DNA from: Spirochaetota bacterium | Lineage (GTDB): Bacteria; Spirochaetota; UBA4802; JAFGJZ01 | Reading direction: 5' to 3' | DNA length: 35,589 bases | Assembly: GCA_023396615.1 (NCBI GenBank) | Contig: JAEWVM010000236.1 | Coordinates: 1-35,589 of the forward strand | Part shown: in pieces, positions 26,947 through 35,263 of the stretch | Layout: each line of letters starts with the position of its first letter | How positions within the stretch are numbered: the stretch's first letter is position 1 | The notes under the pieces: model-generated | The model's input: the letters and a program-made list of their open reading frames with translations, nothing else | The model's database searches: none | What the model was told of the DNA's origin: nothing | Position numbers and translations under genes: made by a program

Positions 26947-28051
26947 GATTTTCTGTCAGATAATAGATTGTATCATTTAAAAAATAAATATTATTAAAAG
27001 CGGAGATTACATCTCCGCTTTTAATTTCAATTCTGCCCGTTTCGGCTGCAGATATCAACTTTTCAAAAAAAGAAGGCGGAATCGCTTCTCCGAAAATTTT
27101 CTTCATTTTTTCTATAGATATACCTTCTGAAAGACGTAGACCGGTCATTATATACTCAGCAACAGCTGACGTAGCTGAACGTTCATCACAAATAACACTA
27201 ATCGGATTTAAAGAATATGACCTGTAATCATCTTCTTTATGCCAGCGTTTTCCGTCAATAAACGAATGCGATGCCGCACCGAGTCCGAGATAATCCTGCC
27301 ATGTCCAATATTTCATGTTATGACGGGAGACTCTTCCTTTTCTTGCGAAATTTGAAATTTCATAATGATCATACGATTTATTTTTCAGTCTATCTATAAC
27401 AGATTGAAAAATATTTTTTTGCTCTAAATCATATTTATCCGAATCAGTAAAACGGGAATAAAGCGGAGTACCCTCTTCAACACTAAGCATGTAAACCGAA
27501 ATATGATCCGCATTCGTATCTGAAAGAATATCTATGGACGACAAAACCGATTCTTTGTCAATATTTGAAACTCCGGCTATAATATCCGCAGAAATATCAA
27601 GGAAATTGCAATTGAGAAGTTTTATTATATTTTCAGGCGAAACATATTTTCTGCCTAAAAATTTTATTACTTTTTCATCAAAAGACTGAACACCGATAGA
27701 CACTCTGCTGCATCCAAAATCAGAAAGCATTTTTAAATCATCAATACTTGCAGAAGAAGGATTGCATTCTACAGTAAATTCATAACCGGACTCAATTCGA
27801 AATGAGGAGAATATTTTTTCTGATACTTTCTTCAATAACGGAATGCCCATTGAAAGAGGGGTTCCTCCGCCGAAATAAACCGTATCAAAAGATTTGCCCG
27901 AATACAGCGAAGCGTTATATTCTATATCGCGTATTAAGGCTTCACTATAACAGTCTAAAACTGATGAATCCGCATCCGAAACTGAATAAAACGAACAATA
28001 ATCGCATTTTGAAAAACAAAACGGAAAATGAACATAAAAACCGGCAGGCAT
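26939..28051 (-). CDS. hemW: Radical SAM heme chaperone HemW-like protein
   Basis: A 370-aa protein of the HemN/HemW family. The iron-sulfur motif is YVHFPFCFSKCDYCSF: Cys12, Cys16 and Cys19, with Phe instead of the fourth Cys typical of true HemN, so HemW (heme-binding, not coproporphyrinogen oxidase) is preferred. Also seen are FGGGTP, a later SIGVQSFDE and DIIAGVS (the DLIYG-like site), and the C-terminal HemN-type region. It starts with TGATG, overlapping the nagZ stop, so it is translationally coupled to nagZ. Confidence 0.88.
   Translation of the reverse strand: MPAGFYVHFPFCFSKCDYCSFYSVSDADSSVLDCYSEALIRDIEYNASLYSGKSFDTVYFGGGTPLSMGIPLLKKVSEKIFSSFRIESGYEFTVECNPSSASIDDLKMLSDFGCSRVSIGVQSFDEKVIKFLGRKYVSPENIIKLLNCNFLDISADIIAGVSNIDKESVLSSIDILSDTNADHISVYMLSVEEGTPLYSRFTDSDKYDLEQKNIFQSVIDRLKNKSYDHYEISNFARKGRVSRHNMKYWTWQDYLGLGAASHSFIDGKRWHKEDDYRSYSLNPISVICDERSATSAVAEYIMTGLRLSEGISIEKMKKIFGEAIPPSFFEKLISAAETGRIEIKSGDVISAFNNIYFLNDTIYYLTENLI
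26993..27025. terminator. Bidirectional terminator embedded in the hemW 3' coding region
   Basis: A perfect 15-bp stem (ATTAAAAGCGGAGAT and its complement) with a TAC loop. On the plus strand it lies 46 bases after the stop of 25954-26946 and the outer stem is T-rich, followed by more T. On the minus strand a T-rich run follows too. It is entirely inside hemW (about codons 343-353). Confidence 0.75.
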
Positions 28052-29622
28052 CAGAAACCGAAATTAATAGGACAATCTGTTTTTACTTTAATTTGTCCCT
28101 TAATGAAATTTGCAGCAGCAGCAAATGACGCGTTCGTATTAGACAAGATAAACAAAGTCACGGGATGCTGCTTAAATTTTGAAAACAGAAACGGATTCCC
28201 TGAATAAATAAATATTACAGAATTTTTTAAGCTCAGACTTATCATTCTATCCAGAACAGTTTTGCTGATAGAATGAGAATAAACATAAATCTTCCTTCCG
28301 CTTGGATTTGAAGAAGAAAAGAATTTTGCTGATGTCATTACGCTATAATTTTCAACAGGGAAAAAAGAATTAAAATAAGCATTGTCTGAAACAATAACGG
28401 TTTTATCATCCTTAATTTCTGTAAAAGAATTTTTGCCGTAAAGATATAAAGCCTTCTCCGAAATAATCCGGTTTACCTCATCGGCTTCCGCATTCGGGAA
28501 AATGTAATCGTTATTTGAATCTGAATTACAGAATTTTCTTTTTGCGCGTATTATACGAATTACTGATTCGTCGATTCTTGATTCCGGAATATCACCTTTT
28601 TTGACGGAATTACAAAGAGCATAGAAAATTTGATCTGCCCTGGAGGACGTAGTAAGAAGAATATCCACTCCGGCTTTAACCGCCTTAACAGCGCTTTGAC
28701 CGATAGTAAGATGTTGTGATAGAGCTCCCATTTCAAGATCATCCGTAAAAATCAATCCTTTGTACTTCATTTCATCACGCAGAATTTTTTTAAGAAAGAA
28801 ATCAGAAAAAGTAGCCGGCTCGGAAGATGACAATATATTAGGATAAGAAATATGCGCAGTCATAAATGACGAAACTTCAGAATCAATTGCCGCACGGAAA
28901 GGCTTCAGTTCAAAATTTTTAATTTCATCAATTGATGAATTAATTTCAGGAAGTACCTTATGTGAATCTTTTGCGGTATTGCCATGACCCGGGAAATGTT
29001 TTACAACAGCTGCGCATCCAGCCGACTGCAAACCCTCGACATATGCCTTTACCTGAGCGGATACTTTTTCAGGATCAGAACCGAATGAACGCACATTTAT
29101 TACAGGATTATCCGGATTATTGTTTATATCAGCGACCGGCGCAAGATTCATGTTTAAACCGAGAGATTTCATCTGCATACCGAGATGATATGCCGCCTTT
29201 TTGGTCAGAGCCGGATCATCAGCCGATCCGGATGCAATTGTTCCGGGAAACTGAGTTACTCCGTCTTTTATGCGGACAACAAGTCCGCTTTCCTGGTCAG
29301 TAGATATAAAAAGAGGAATACCCGTCAAATCAACAGAATTTTTCTGCATGGCAGAAGTAAATCTTTTAAGCTTTCCGGCATCTCCGATATTATAACCGAA
29401 AAGAATAATTCCGCCAAGACGGTATTTTTTAATAATGGAATATGAATTGTTATTGCCCGCGTCATTGCCGGAAATGCCCGTCATCATCATCTGACCGATT
29501 TTATCTTCAATCGTCATCTTTGACACGAACTCCTCTACCGTCTCATCCTTCTTTTGAGAAAAAGACATTAATGAGACTGATGAAATCATCACGGCAAGTA
29601 ATACAAATATTTTTAAACGCAT
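28051..29622 (-). CDS. nagZ: Beta-N-acetylhexosaminidase, GH3, NagZ-like
   Basis: A 523-aa secreted protein (signal peptide about 1-20). GH3 core features: KHFPGHG (208-214) followed by the D-S-H of the NagZ dyad at 219-221, and TDDLEMG around 293-299 with the nucleophile Asp. NagZ removes N-acetylglucosamine from muropeptides. It is longer than the about 340-residue cytoplasmic enzyme of E. coli; the extra C-terminal alpha/beta part fits the two-domain exported form known from Bacillus. It is downstream of the lipoprotein gene, with its own promoter candidate. Confidence 0.88.
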   Translation of the reverse strand: MRLKIFVLLAVMISSVSLMSFSQKKDETVEEFVSKMTIEDKIGQMMMTGISGNDAGNNNSYSIIKKYRLGGIILFGYNIGDAGKLKRFTSAMQKNSVDLTGIPLFISTDQESGLVVRIKDGVTQFPGTIASGSADDPALTKKAAYHLGMQMKSLGLNMNLAPVADINNNPDNPVINVRSFGSDPEKVSAQVKAYVEGLQSAGCAAVVKHFPGHGNTAKDSHKVLPEINSSIDEIKNFELKPFRAAIDSEVSSFMTAHISYPNILSSSEPATFSDFFLKKILRDEMKYKGLIFTDDLEMGALSQHLTIGQSAVKAVKAGVDILLTTSSRADQIFYALCNSVKKGDIPESRIDESVIRIIRAKRKFCNSDSNNDYIFPNAEADEVNRIISEKALYLYGKNSFTEIKDDKTVIVSDNAYFNSFFPVENYSVMTSAKFFSSSNPSGRKIYVYSHSISKTVLDRMISLSLKNSVIFIYSGNPFLFSKFKQHPVTLFILSNTNASFAAAANFIKGQIKVKTDCPINFGF

Positions 29623-29635
29623 CGCAACCTCTTTA

Positions 29636-29665
29636 ATTATAAACCGGATAAGGCGCCGATTTCAA
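29636..29665 (-). promoter_or_regulatory. Candidate sigma70 promoter of nagZ-hemW
   Basis: Minus-strand TTGAAA (29660-29665), an 18-base spacer and the exact TATAAT (29636-29641), just before the nagZ ATG at 29622. GAGG lies 5 bases before that ATG. Confidence 0.55.
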
Positions 29666-29686
29666 CTGTCAAACAATTTTAAGTTC

Positions 29687-30475
29687 TTATTTCTCAGTAT
29701 ATTCCGTAATTTTAACACAGCCGGACGGCATTACAACTATTTCTTTTCCGTGATTGTTCAAAAAAGCGAATTCTCCCGCAAAATCATAATCTTTTTCAGC
29801 TGAAAAAATATTAACTGCATCTATTTCTAAATCCGAAAAAACAGATGCAGAATAAATCCCATTTTCAAAACAGAATGATTTTATTCTTTCAGATGAATAT
29901 CCGGAATAATGAATAATCAGATCAACATCTTTTAACCGAGAAAGTGATCTTTCAAGCTCATAAGAATCATATCTGCCGTAATCAAATTTAAGAAAAACAA
30001 ATACTCCGCACTCTTTAAAATACTTATCCGCAATTATTCTTAATCCATTATCGTCAGGCAGTATCAGCGCGTACTTTTTATTCATAAACTTTTTTTTACG
30101 GAAATCATCTGCGCGTTTCAACGCAAACTCTACATCAAACCGAAATCCGTTTTGGCCTTCAGGCGGATCAATAATAACTATATTTTGTAAAGGAGAATAT
30201 CCGGATATGACCAAGGCCTCTCCTCTTACAATTATTTTTGAGCATCCTGCGTCCGATAATGAAGAAACTAAATCTGATAATAAGGCTTTTTCCGAACAGG
30301 CATATATAAAATTTCCGTGAACAATATTTTTCTCAATAATCTTAGAATTAGTTAATGTTTCAGCATTTCCGGGGAAAACGGCAAATCCGATTAACGGCTC
30401 ATCTTTCACTGAGCATGAAAGTAATAAAACTGACGCAAGGAAGCTATATCGCTTTAGAAAAAATATCCCCTTCAT
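29687..30475 (-). CDS. Lipoprotein with periplasmic-binding-protein-like fold
   Basis: The ATG at 30475 (262 aa) is chosen over TTG two codons earlier because GGAGG is 7 bases upstream. The signal ends in L-L-S-C (Cys21). The rest has alternating beta strands and helices (KIIVRGEALVISGYS, YALILPDDNGLRIIADKYFKE, VDLIIHYSGYSSERIKSFCFENG) like a type I periplasmic substrate-binding fold. No transporter genes are nearby. It overlaps the upstream gene by 32 bases, so the two are coupled. Confidence 0.6.
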   Translation of the reverse strand: MKGIFFLKRYSFLASVLLLSCSVKDEPLIGFAVFPGNAETLTNSKIIEKNIVHGNFIYACSEKALLSDLVSSLSDAGCSKIIVRGEALVISGYSPLQNIVIIDPPEGQNGFRFDVEFALKRADDFRKKKFMNKKYALILPDDNGLRIIADKYFKECGVFVFLKFDYGRYDSYELERSLSRLKDVDLIIHYSGYSSERIKSFCFENGIYSASVFSDLEIDAVNIFSAEKDYDFAGEFAFLNNHGKEIVVMPSGCVKITEYTEK

Positions 30476-31067
30476 TTTCAATCCTCCGGAATCCCATTTT
30501 TTTGAGATAACGAAGGTGATTCTTCCCGTAAAGCGGAGTCCTGATTTCGCGGCATCCCCTGTTTCTGAAAAATCCTAGAGAGTCACGGTAAAGAAAACGT
30601 CCGATTTTCATATCGCGGTATCTTGGAACAACGTAATCTAGATGTATAAAAAATAATCCTTCAGGATTATTTTCATAAAAAACTATACCCGCCGGGACAA
30701 GATCGCGAACAAGAAGAAGAACTTTCGTCTTCTCATCAGTTCTATACGTAAACTCCGGATATAATTTCGCGATATCCGCACCGAAAAATTTAATAAAATA
30801 TTCAAGATACTGCGAATCGTGAGAAATTTCGACAATTGAGAAATATTCTTTCTTGAAAATATAATGAGAGAGGAAATAAATATCAGCAAATACTATCAGA
30901 ATATTCAGTATAGAAACAGGATATGCTTCTATCATTATGCCGTATACAGAAAATGCTAAAGCTCCGATAAGGTTAATAAGCCGAAGCTTGAACGCTGAAT
31001 TCATAAAAAGAGAAACAGCGACAAGTATACTTGCAGAATATCCTATTATTGAATAAATTGAGTCCAT
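30444..31067 (-). CDS. Fusion of three-TM YgjV/SWEET-like domain and GNAT acetyltransferase
   Basis: A 207-aa protein. Three hydrophobic helices (about 3-22, 28-47, 49-68) with MNSAFKLRLINLIGALAFSVYG resemble the YgjV or SWEET-like/PQ-loop family. Residues about 115-205 look like a GNAT acetyltransferase (FFIHLDYVVPRYRDMKIGRFLYRDSL as the acetyl-CoA strand-loop-helix, then a KKMGFRR end typical of GNATs); the motif RDMKIGR is a degenerate Q/RxxGxG. Such membrane-plus-GNAT fusions are uncommon in my experience. A G-rich ribosome site lies just before the ATG. It is divergent from yggS. Confidence 0.6.
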   Translation of the reverse strand: MDSIYSIIGYSASILVAVSLFMNSAFKLRLINLIGALAFSVYGIMIEAYPVSILNILIVFADIYFLSHYIFKKEYFSIVEISHDSQYLEYFIKFFGADIAKLYPEFTYRTDEKTKVLLLVRDLVPAGIVFYENNPEGLFFIHLDYVVPRYRDMKIGRFLYRDSLGFFRNRGCREIRTPLYGKNHLRYLKKMGFRRIENEGDIFSKAI

Positions 31068-31154
31068 CTGTCCCCCACGGGCAACTTAGTATAACGAATC
31101 AATTGATCAAGAAATATTTCTTTACAGAAAAAGCTGGTTTTGTCTGATTATTCT

Positions 31155-31847
31155 ATGAGCATCAGAGAAAACTATGATTCTGTCTATGAATCAGCTGTAA
31201 AAGCCGCCCTTTCAGCGGGAAGAAATCCTGATGATATCAGACTTCTAGCCGTCAGCAAAACTTACGGAGCTGATACTGTTCAGGAAGCCATCGATTCGGG
31301 CATACTGCTTTTCGGCGAAAACAAGGTTCAGGAAGCCAGAGACAAGATACCTCTTTTGCAGGGAACTTTCGATTTCCACCTCATTGGACATCTTCAGTCA
31401 AACAAGGCAAAGGAAGCCGTAAAACTTTTCTCCACAATTCATTCTCTCGACAAAATCAGCACTGCCGAAAAACTTGACGCAGAAGCCGGAAAAATAAACA
31501 AGATTCTGGATGTTCTTGTTCAGGTCAATACCAGCGGAGAAGAATCAAAATCAGGCGTCGCACCTGAATTTGCAGAAGAATTATGTTCTCAGATAATATC
31601 CGCATCTAATTTAAAACTTACCGGTTTGATGACAATCGGACCAGTCGGCGGAATTATTCAGGATGCCGTAAAAAGTTTTACTATACTCAGAAAGCTAAAA
31701 GAAAAAATAAACTCATCACTTTCAATAAACATGACCGAACTTTCCATGGGAATGAGCGGAGACTACATTGAAGCAATCAAAGAAGGCGCAACCGTAATCA
31801 GAGTCGGAAGTGCAATATTCGGAAAAAGGGATTATACAAATGGATAA
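31155..31847 (+). CDS. yggS: YggS/PLPBP-type pyridoxal-phosphate protein
   Basis: About 230 aa. PLP homeostasis protein with the LLAVSKTY motif (the lysine binding PLP), FGENKVQEARDK, HLIGHLQSNKAKEAVKLF, VQVNTSGEESKSG, and a C-terminal LSMGMSGDYIEAIKEGATVIRVGSAIFG. The ATG at 31155 gives the usual lead of about 35 residues before the lysine; a TTG at 31140 is also possible and neither has a strong ribosome site. The last 8 bases overlap proC, as yggS-proC often sit together. Confidence 0.93.
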   Translation: MSIRENYDSVYESAVKAALSAGRNPDDIRLLAVSKTYGADTVQEAIDSGILLFGENKVQEARDKIPLLQGTFDFHLIGHLQSNKAKEAVKLFSTIHSLDKISTAEKLDAEAGKINKILDVLVQVNTSGEESKSGVAPEFAEELCSQIISASNLKLTGLMTIGPVGGIIQDAVKSFTILRKLKEKINSSLSINMTELSMGMSGDYIEAIKEGATVIRVGSAIFGKRDYTNG

Positions 31848-32649
31848 AAAAATAGCAATTGTCGGTCTAGGCAACATGGGTTACGCGATCGCGGCAGGAC
31901 TTGCCAAAAATTTTCACGGCGAAATAATCGGATTCGACAGTCACCCTTCAGCAGTTGAAAACTTCAAATCAATCAGTTCTGCATCATGCACAATCACAAG
32001 CGCATCCAGCGAAAAGGAAGCGGCAGATAAATGCGGAATAATCATTTACGCACTGAAGCCGGATATCATTTTAAATATTTTAAGAGATACGGGCGACTTG
32101 CTGAAGAATAAACTGATAATTTCAATCGCCGCCGGAGTAACACTTGATTCAATAACAAAAGCTCTTCCGGATGGAACTTCCGCCGTGAGAGTGATGCCGA
32201 ACACGCCTGCTTTAATATCAGAAGGCATGAGCGTCCTTTGCAAAAACGCATTTGTAACAGAAAAACAGATGGCAAGCGCTGAAAATATTTTTAAAGCTGT
32301 AGGCAAAACGCTGATTCTTCCGGAAAAACATATCGATGCCGTTACGGCAATTTCAGGATGCGGTCCGGCATATGTTTTTACTTTTATTCAGGCTTTATCC
32401 GACGCCGGAGTCGCTCTGGGGCTTGCTAGAAAGGATGCCCTTCTTCTTGCCTGCCAGACGCTGAAAGGAGCTTCGGAAATGACAATGCTAAGCGGTGAAG
32501 AACCAATATCGCTCAGAAATAAAGTAACGTCTCCGGGCGGAAGTACGATTGACGCCGTTCATGTTCTTGAAAGAGCTGCTTTTTCGGGAATAGTTATTGA
32601 CGCGGCAGTCAAAGCATGCGATAAAAGTAAAAAGCTCGGGGAAAAATAG
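31840..32649 (+). CDS. proC: Pyrroline-5-carboxylate reductase ProC
   Basis: A 269-aa protein from ATG 31840, which has AGGGA 8 bases upstream; the open frame extends earlier inside yggS but that is not the start. It catalyses the last step of proline synthesis with NAD(P)H. Seen are the Rossmann motif GLGNMG, the RVMPNTPALISEGMS segment, SGCGPAYVF and the signature LRNKVTSPGGSTIDAV. It overlaps yggS by 8 bases and the next gene by one base, so it forms a tight operon. Confidence 0.95.
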   Translation: MDKKIAIVGLGNMGYAIAAGLAKNFHGEIIGFDSHPSAVENFKSISSASCTITSASSEKEAADKCGIIIYALKPDIILNILRDTGDLLKNKLIISIAAGVTLDSITKALPDGTSAVRVMPNTPALISEGMSVLCKNAFVTEKQMASAENIFKAVGKTLILPEKHIDAVTAISGCGPAYVFTFIQALSDAGVALGLARKDALLLACQTLKGASEMTMLSGEEPISLRNKVTSPGGSTIDAVHVLERAAFSGIVIDAAVKACDKSKKLGEK

Positions 32650-33614
32650 TGAACGGATTACCAATTTCATACTACAATCTCAAGCGCGCGTTTTTCTTCT
32701 TTAAGATTCTTTTCGTGCTGTCATTTTTCGTCGTTGCTGGCGGAAATATTTACAATGCAGTTTTCAAGAAAACTATTGAAGTATCGGAATCAGGTCATAT
32801 TCTTAAAGACGGCTTTGTTCTATTCACTGACAGAACGGAATACATCAAAATACTCAAAAATTACAAATATGATGCCGGAACTAAAATAAAATTTCACGTA
32901 ATGTCAAAGGGAGAATCATACTGGGATGTAGCCGTAAGAAACGGAATCACAGTAGAAACGCTTATTGCCGCAAATCCCTTCATAACATCACTTCTTGCCG
33001 AAGAAAATATCGAAATCGCCATACCTGAAAAGAACGGGGTACTTCTGCCTTGCGATGATTTTATTGACGCTTACCGGATGAAAAAACTTTTATCTGTCAG
33101 GCCTAAGGGTAATTTCAAGCACAGTATTTTTGAATTCTTCGCACTTGATGATATAAGATTCGCTTTTTACGAAGGCGTAAGACCGATCATCGTAAACAAT
33201 TATATCGAAGGTCTTTACGGAATAAAACAAAGCTTTAACCGGCCCGTAGATAAAGGCAATTTCGGTTCAATGTTCGGGATGCGTTCAGATCCTTTCACCG
33301 GAATGATGGCCTTCCATCAGGGTCTTGACATCACCGGTTCAATAGGAATGGAAGTTCACCCGATTAACGAAGGAATTGTTTCTTTCGCGGGATGGCGCGA
33401 CGGACTCGGCTTGGCAGTGATAGTGATGCATAAAGACGGATACATATCAACATACGCCCATTGCAGTCAGCTTATCTCAAAACCAGGCGATCATGTAACA
33501 AAAAAAGATGTAATAGCCCTTCTCGGCAACACGGGCAGATCAACCGGACCTCACGTTCATGTTGAAATAGAACGCCACGGCAAACTTTACAATCCCCTTT
33601 ATTTTATCTGGTAA
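32649..33614 (+). CDS. LysM/M23 peptidoglycan endopeptidase, catalytic residues intact
   Basis: A 321-aa protein with a GTG start preceded by GGGGA. TM anchor at about 14-33, a LysM-like segment at about 82-126 (FHVMSKGESYWDVAVRNGITVETLIAANP), then an M23 domain from about 205 with all zinc and catalytic residues: His223 and Asp227 in HQGLD, His271 in YAHC, and HVH at 302-304. It should cut peptidoglycan cross-links at the cell envelope. It follows proC with a one-base overlap and its stop codon abuts the opposing radical SAM gene. Confidence 0.88.
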   Translation: MNGLPISYYNLKRAFFFFKILFVLSFFVVAGGNIYNAVFKKTIEVSESGHILKDGFVLFTDRTEYIKILKNYKYDAGTKIKFHVMSKGESYWDVAVRNGITVETLIAANPFITSLLAEENIEIAIPEKNGVLLPCDDFIDAYRMKKLLSVRPKGNFKHSIFEFFALDDIRFAFYEGVRPIIVNNYIEGLYGIKQSFNRPVDKGNFGSMFGMRSDPFTGMMAFHQGLDITGSIGMEVHPINEGIVSFAGWRDGLGLAVIVMHKDGYISTYAHCSQLISKPGDHVTKKDVIALLGNTGRSTGPHVHVEIERHGKLYNPLYFIW

Positions 33615-34544
33615 TCAGCAGTTCCCGTCCAGATCGTATTCCTGAATCCAGCCGTCTATTCCGGATTCGCTCATATATTCAACCGCTTCATCATACTCGT
33701 CTTCTGATATTTTATTTTCAAGTTCGGGAAAATTTCCGTCAAGAGCCTTATAAGCCGGAAAATACTGGCACATCAGACTGAATCCGAAATCAACTCCTTT
33801 GCTTTTTAGTTTAACAAGCTGGTCTATAACACCTTTTGTATTTTCAAGTCCGTTCGGCAAAACCAGATGTCTGAAAATAAGACCCGACTCAAGCAGATCA
33901 TTATTTTCAACCCAGTTTACCGGATTATTGACAAAGAAATCGGACGCTTCAAAAGAACGTTCGACATAATCCGGAACTCTTGAATATTTCCGCGCCATGC
34001 CCTTATCCGAATATTTCAAATCAAAAAGAAAAATGTCGGCGACCTTGTATGTTATCGAAAGAGATTCATCAGAAAAATAACCGCTGCAGTTAAATGAAAG
34101 AGGAATGGAAATTTTGTTTTTAATAATACGAAGAGCTTTCAGCGTTTCCAGAAGATAATGATCAGCTGTCGTAAAATTTATGTTATGAACTTTTTTCTTT
34201 TCAGCCAGATACATGATTTTCTCAGCAAGCATTTCAGCTGTATAGTCCTTTCCGTTATTCAAAGCCGAAAACGGATAATTCTGACAGAACACACAGCCTA
34301 AAGCGCATCCCGAAAAGAAAACATTCCCCGCACCGCGTTCACCGCTGACAGGAGGCTCTTCGCCCTTATGTACAGCAAAGGAAGCGACTCTTGAAGCTCC
34401 CGAAACAGCACCGCATGGAGGAATAATTTCCGCACGGTTGATTCCGCACGAAATGGGACAGCATTCGCCCCTTGAAGTGATTGAGTTCGCTTTATCAATA
34501 AGCTCGCTCAATTCACCATCAGGCATTGAACTTAGTTTAGTCAT
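33615..34544 (-). CDS. PflA/PflX-like radical SAM protein
   Basis: A 309-aa protein. Radical SAM cluster motif FFSGCALGCVFCQNY with Cys80, Cys84 and Cys87. N-terminal Cys pattern (Cys28, 29, 33, 44; CCPISCGINR) matches the putative pyruvate-formate-lyase-activating PflX/MJ0907 subgroup and may hold another metal site. The substrate is unknown. The ATG overlaps the nucleotidyltransferase stop by 4 bases (ATGA), so they are coupled, and its TGA directly abuts the TAA of the opposite M23 gene. Confidence 0.85.
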   Translation of the reverse strand: MTKLSSMPDGELSELIDKANSITSRGECCPISCGINRAEIIPPCGAVSGASRVASFAVHKGEEPPVSGERGAGNVFFSGCALGCVFCQNYPFSALNNGKDYTAEMLAEKIMYLAEKKKVHNINFTTADHYLLETLKALRIIKNKISIPLSFNCSGYFSDESLSITYKVADIFLFDLKYSDKGMARKYSRVPDYVERSFEASDFFVNNPVNWVENNDLLESGLIFRHLVLPNGLENTKGVIDQLVKLKSKGVDFGFSLMCQYFPAYKALDGNFPELENKISEDEYDEAVEYMSESGIDGWIQEYDLDGNC

Positions 34545-35263
34545 TTAAAATTAGGGTCAGTCTTAAGTTTTTCTTCGGCTGATAATTTTTCATCAGGTGT
34601 ATCAACTTCATACCATCCGAATCCAGACAAATCGCATATTCCGGGCTTGTTTGAACTTTCTGCCAGAACCTGAAGAATATTTTCGGCAACTGCCTTTTCT
34701 CCGAAACGTGATAGAACTTCATCAATCGTCTTACGATATAGTGAATTCATGGATTTATCAACATAAGTCATTCCGATATATCCGCAGTCAAAATCAGAAA
34801 GCTGTTTGCTGATTCCAATTACTTTTTCTCCTTCTAGTTTGACTTTCATATCGTCAGCACCGAGAGGTCTGTCGAAATCACACATCGCCCTAACACCGGA
34901 AAAATTCTTTTTCATTTCAGTAAACATTTTCTTCGGATAAATATGGTCAACATTCGTTATAAGGAATGAATCATCACCGACTTCTTTGAGGCCTGTCATG
35001 AGAGTAAATATATTGCCTTTAAGGTATTCTTTATTTTCAATTACTCTGATCTTTGGATTTTTCCGCGAATCGACATGATTTTTGAGGTCTTCGTAATAGA
35101 ACCCGCCGACGATGACAATTTCATCCATCATATCAATATCAAGGAAATCGAGAAGATAATCAATCAGCTTACGGTCTCCAACCTCAACCATCCCTTTTGT
35201 CCGGGCAGTCGTCAAATCTTTGAGACGGCTTCCTGTTCCTGCGGCAAGTACAATTGTTTTCAT
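34541..35263 (-). CDS. LicC-like sugar/choline-phosphate nucleotidyltransferase
   Basis: A 240-aa protein with the nucleotidyltransferase signature LAAGTGSRL near the start and TKGMVEVGDRKLIDYLLDFL. It has the length and shape of CTP:phosphocholine or inositol-1-phosphate cytidylyltransferases (LicC/IPCT type): DDSFLITNVDHIYPKKM is the metal-binding loop region and WYEVDTPDEKLSAEE is the C-terminal Asp site. The nucleotide and the activated group cannot be told. It is coupled by ATGA to the HAD gene upstream and to the radical SAM gene downstream. Confidence 0.8.
   Translation of the reverse strand: MKTIVLAAGTGSRLKDLTTARTKGMVEVGDRKLIDYLLDFLDIDMMDEIVIVGGFYYEDLKNHVDSRKNPKIRVIENKEYLKGNIFTLMTGLKEVGDDSFLITNVDHIYPKKMFTEMKKNFSGVRAMCDFDRPLGADDMKVKLEGEKVIGISKQLSDFDCGYIGMTYVDKSMNSLYRKTIDEVLSRFGEKAVAENILQVLAESSNKPGICDLSGFGWYEVDTPDEKLSAEEKLKTDPNFK

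Noticed and set aside
26939..28051. Coproporphyrinogen III oxidase HemN
   Set aside because: The fourth Cys after CxxxCxxC is Phe and the length is near 370, which favours HemW over the oxidase.
31810..31839. Upstream extension of ProC inside yggS
   Set aside because: ProC proteins start at the MxKKIAIVGxG segment; a ribosome site precedes ATG 31840 and the longer version would add ten unrelated residues.
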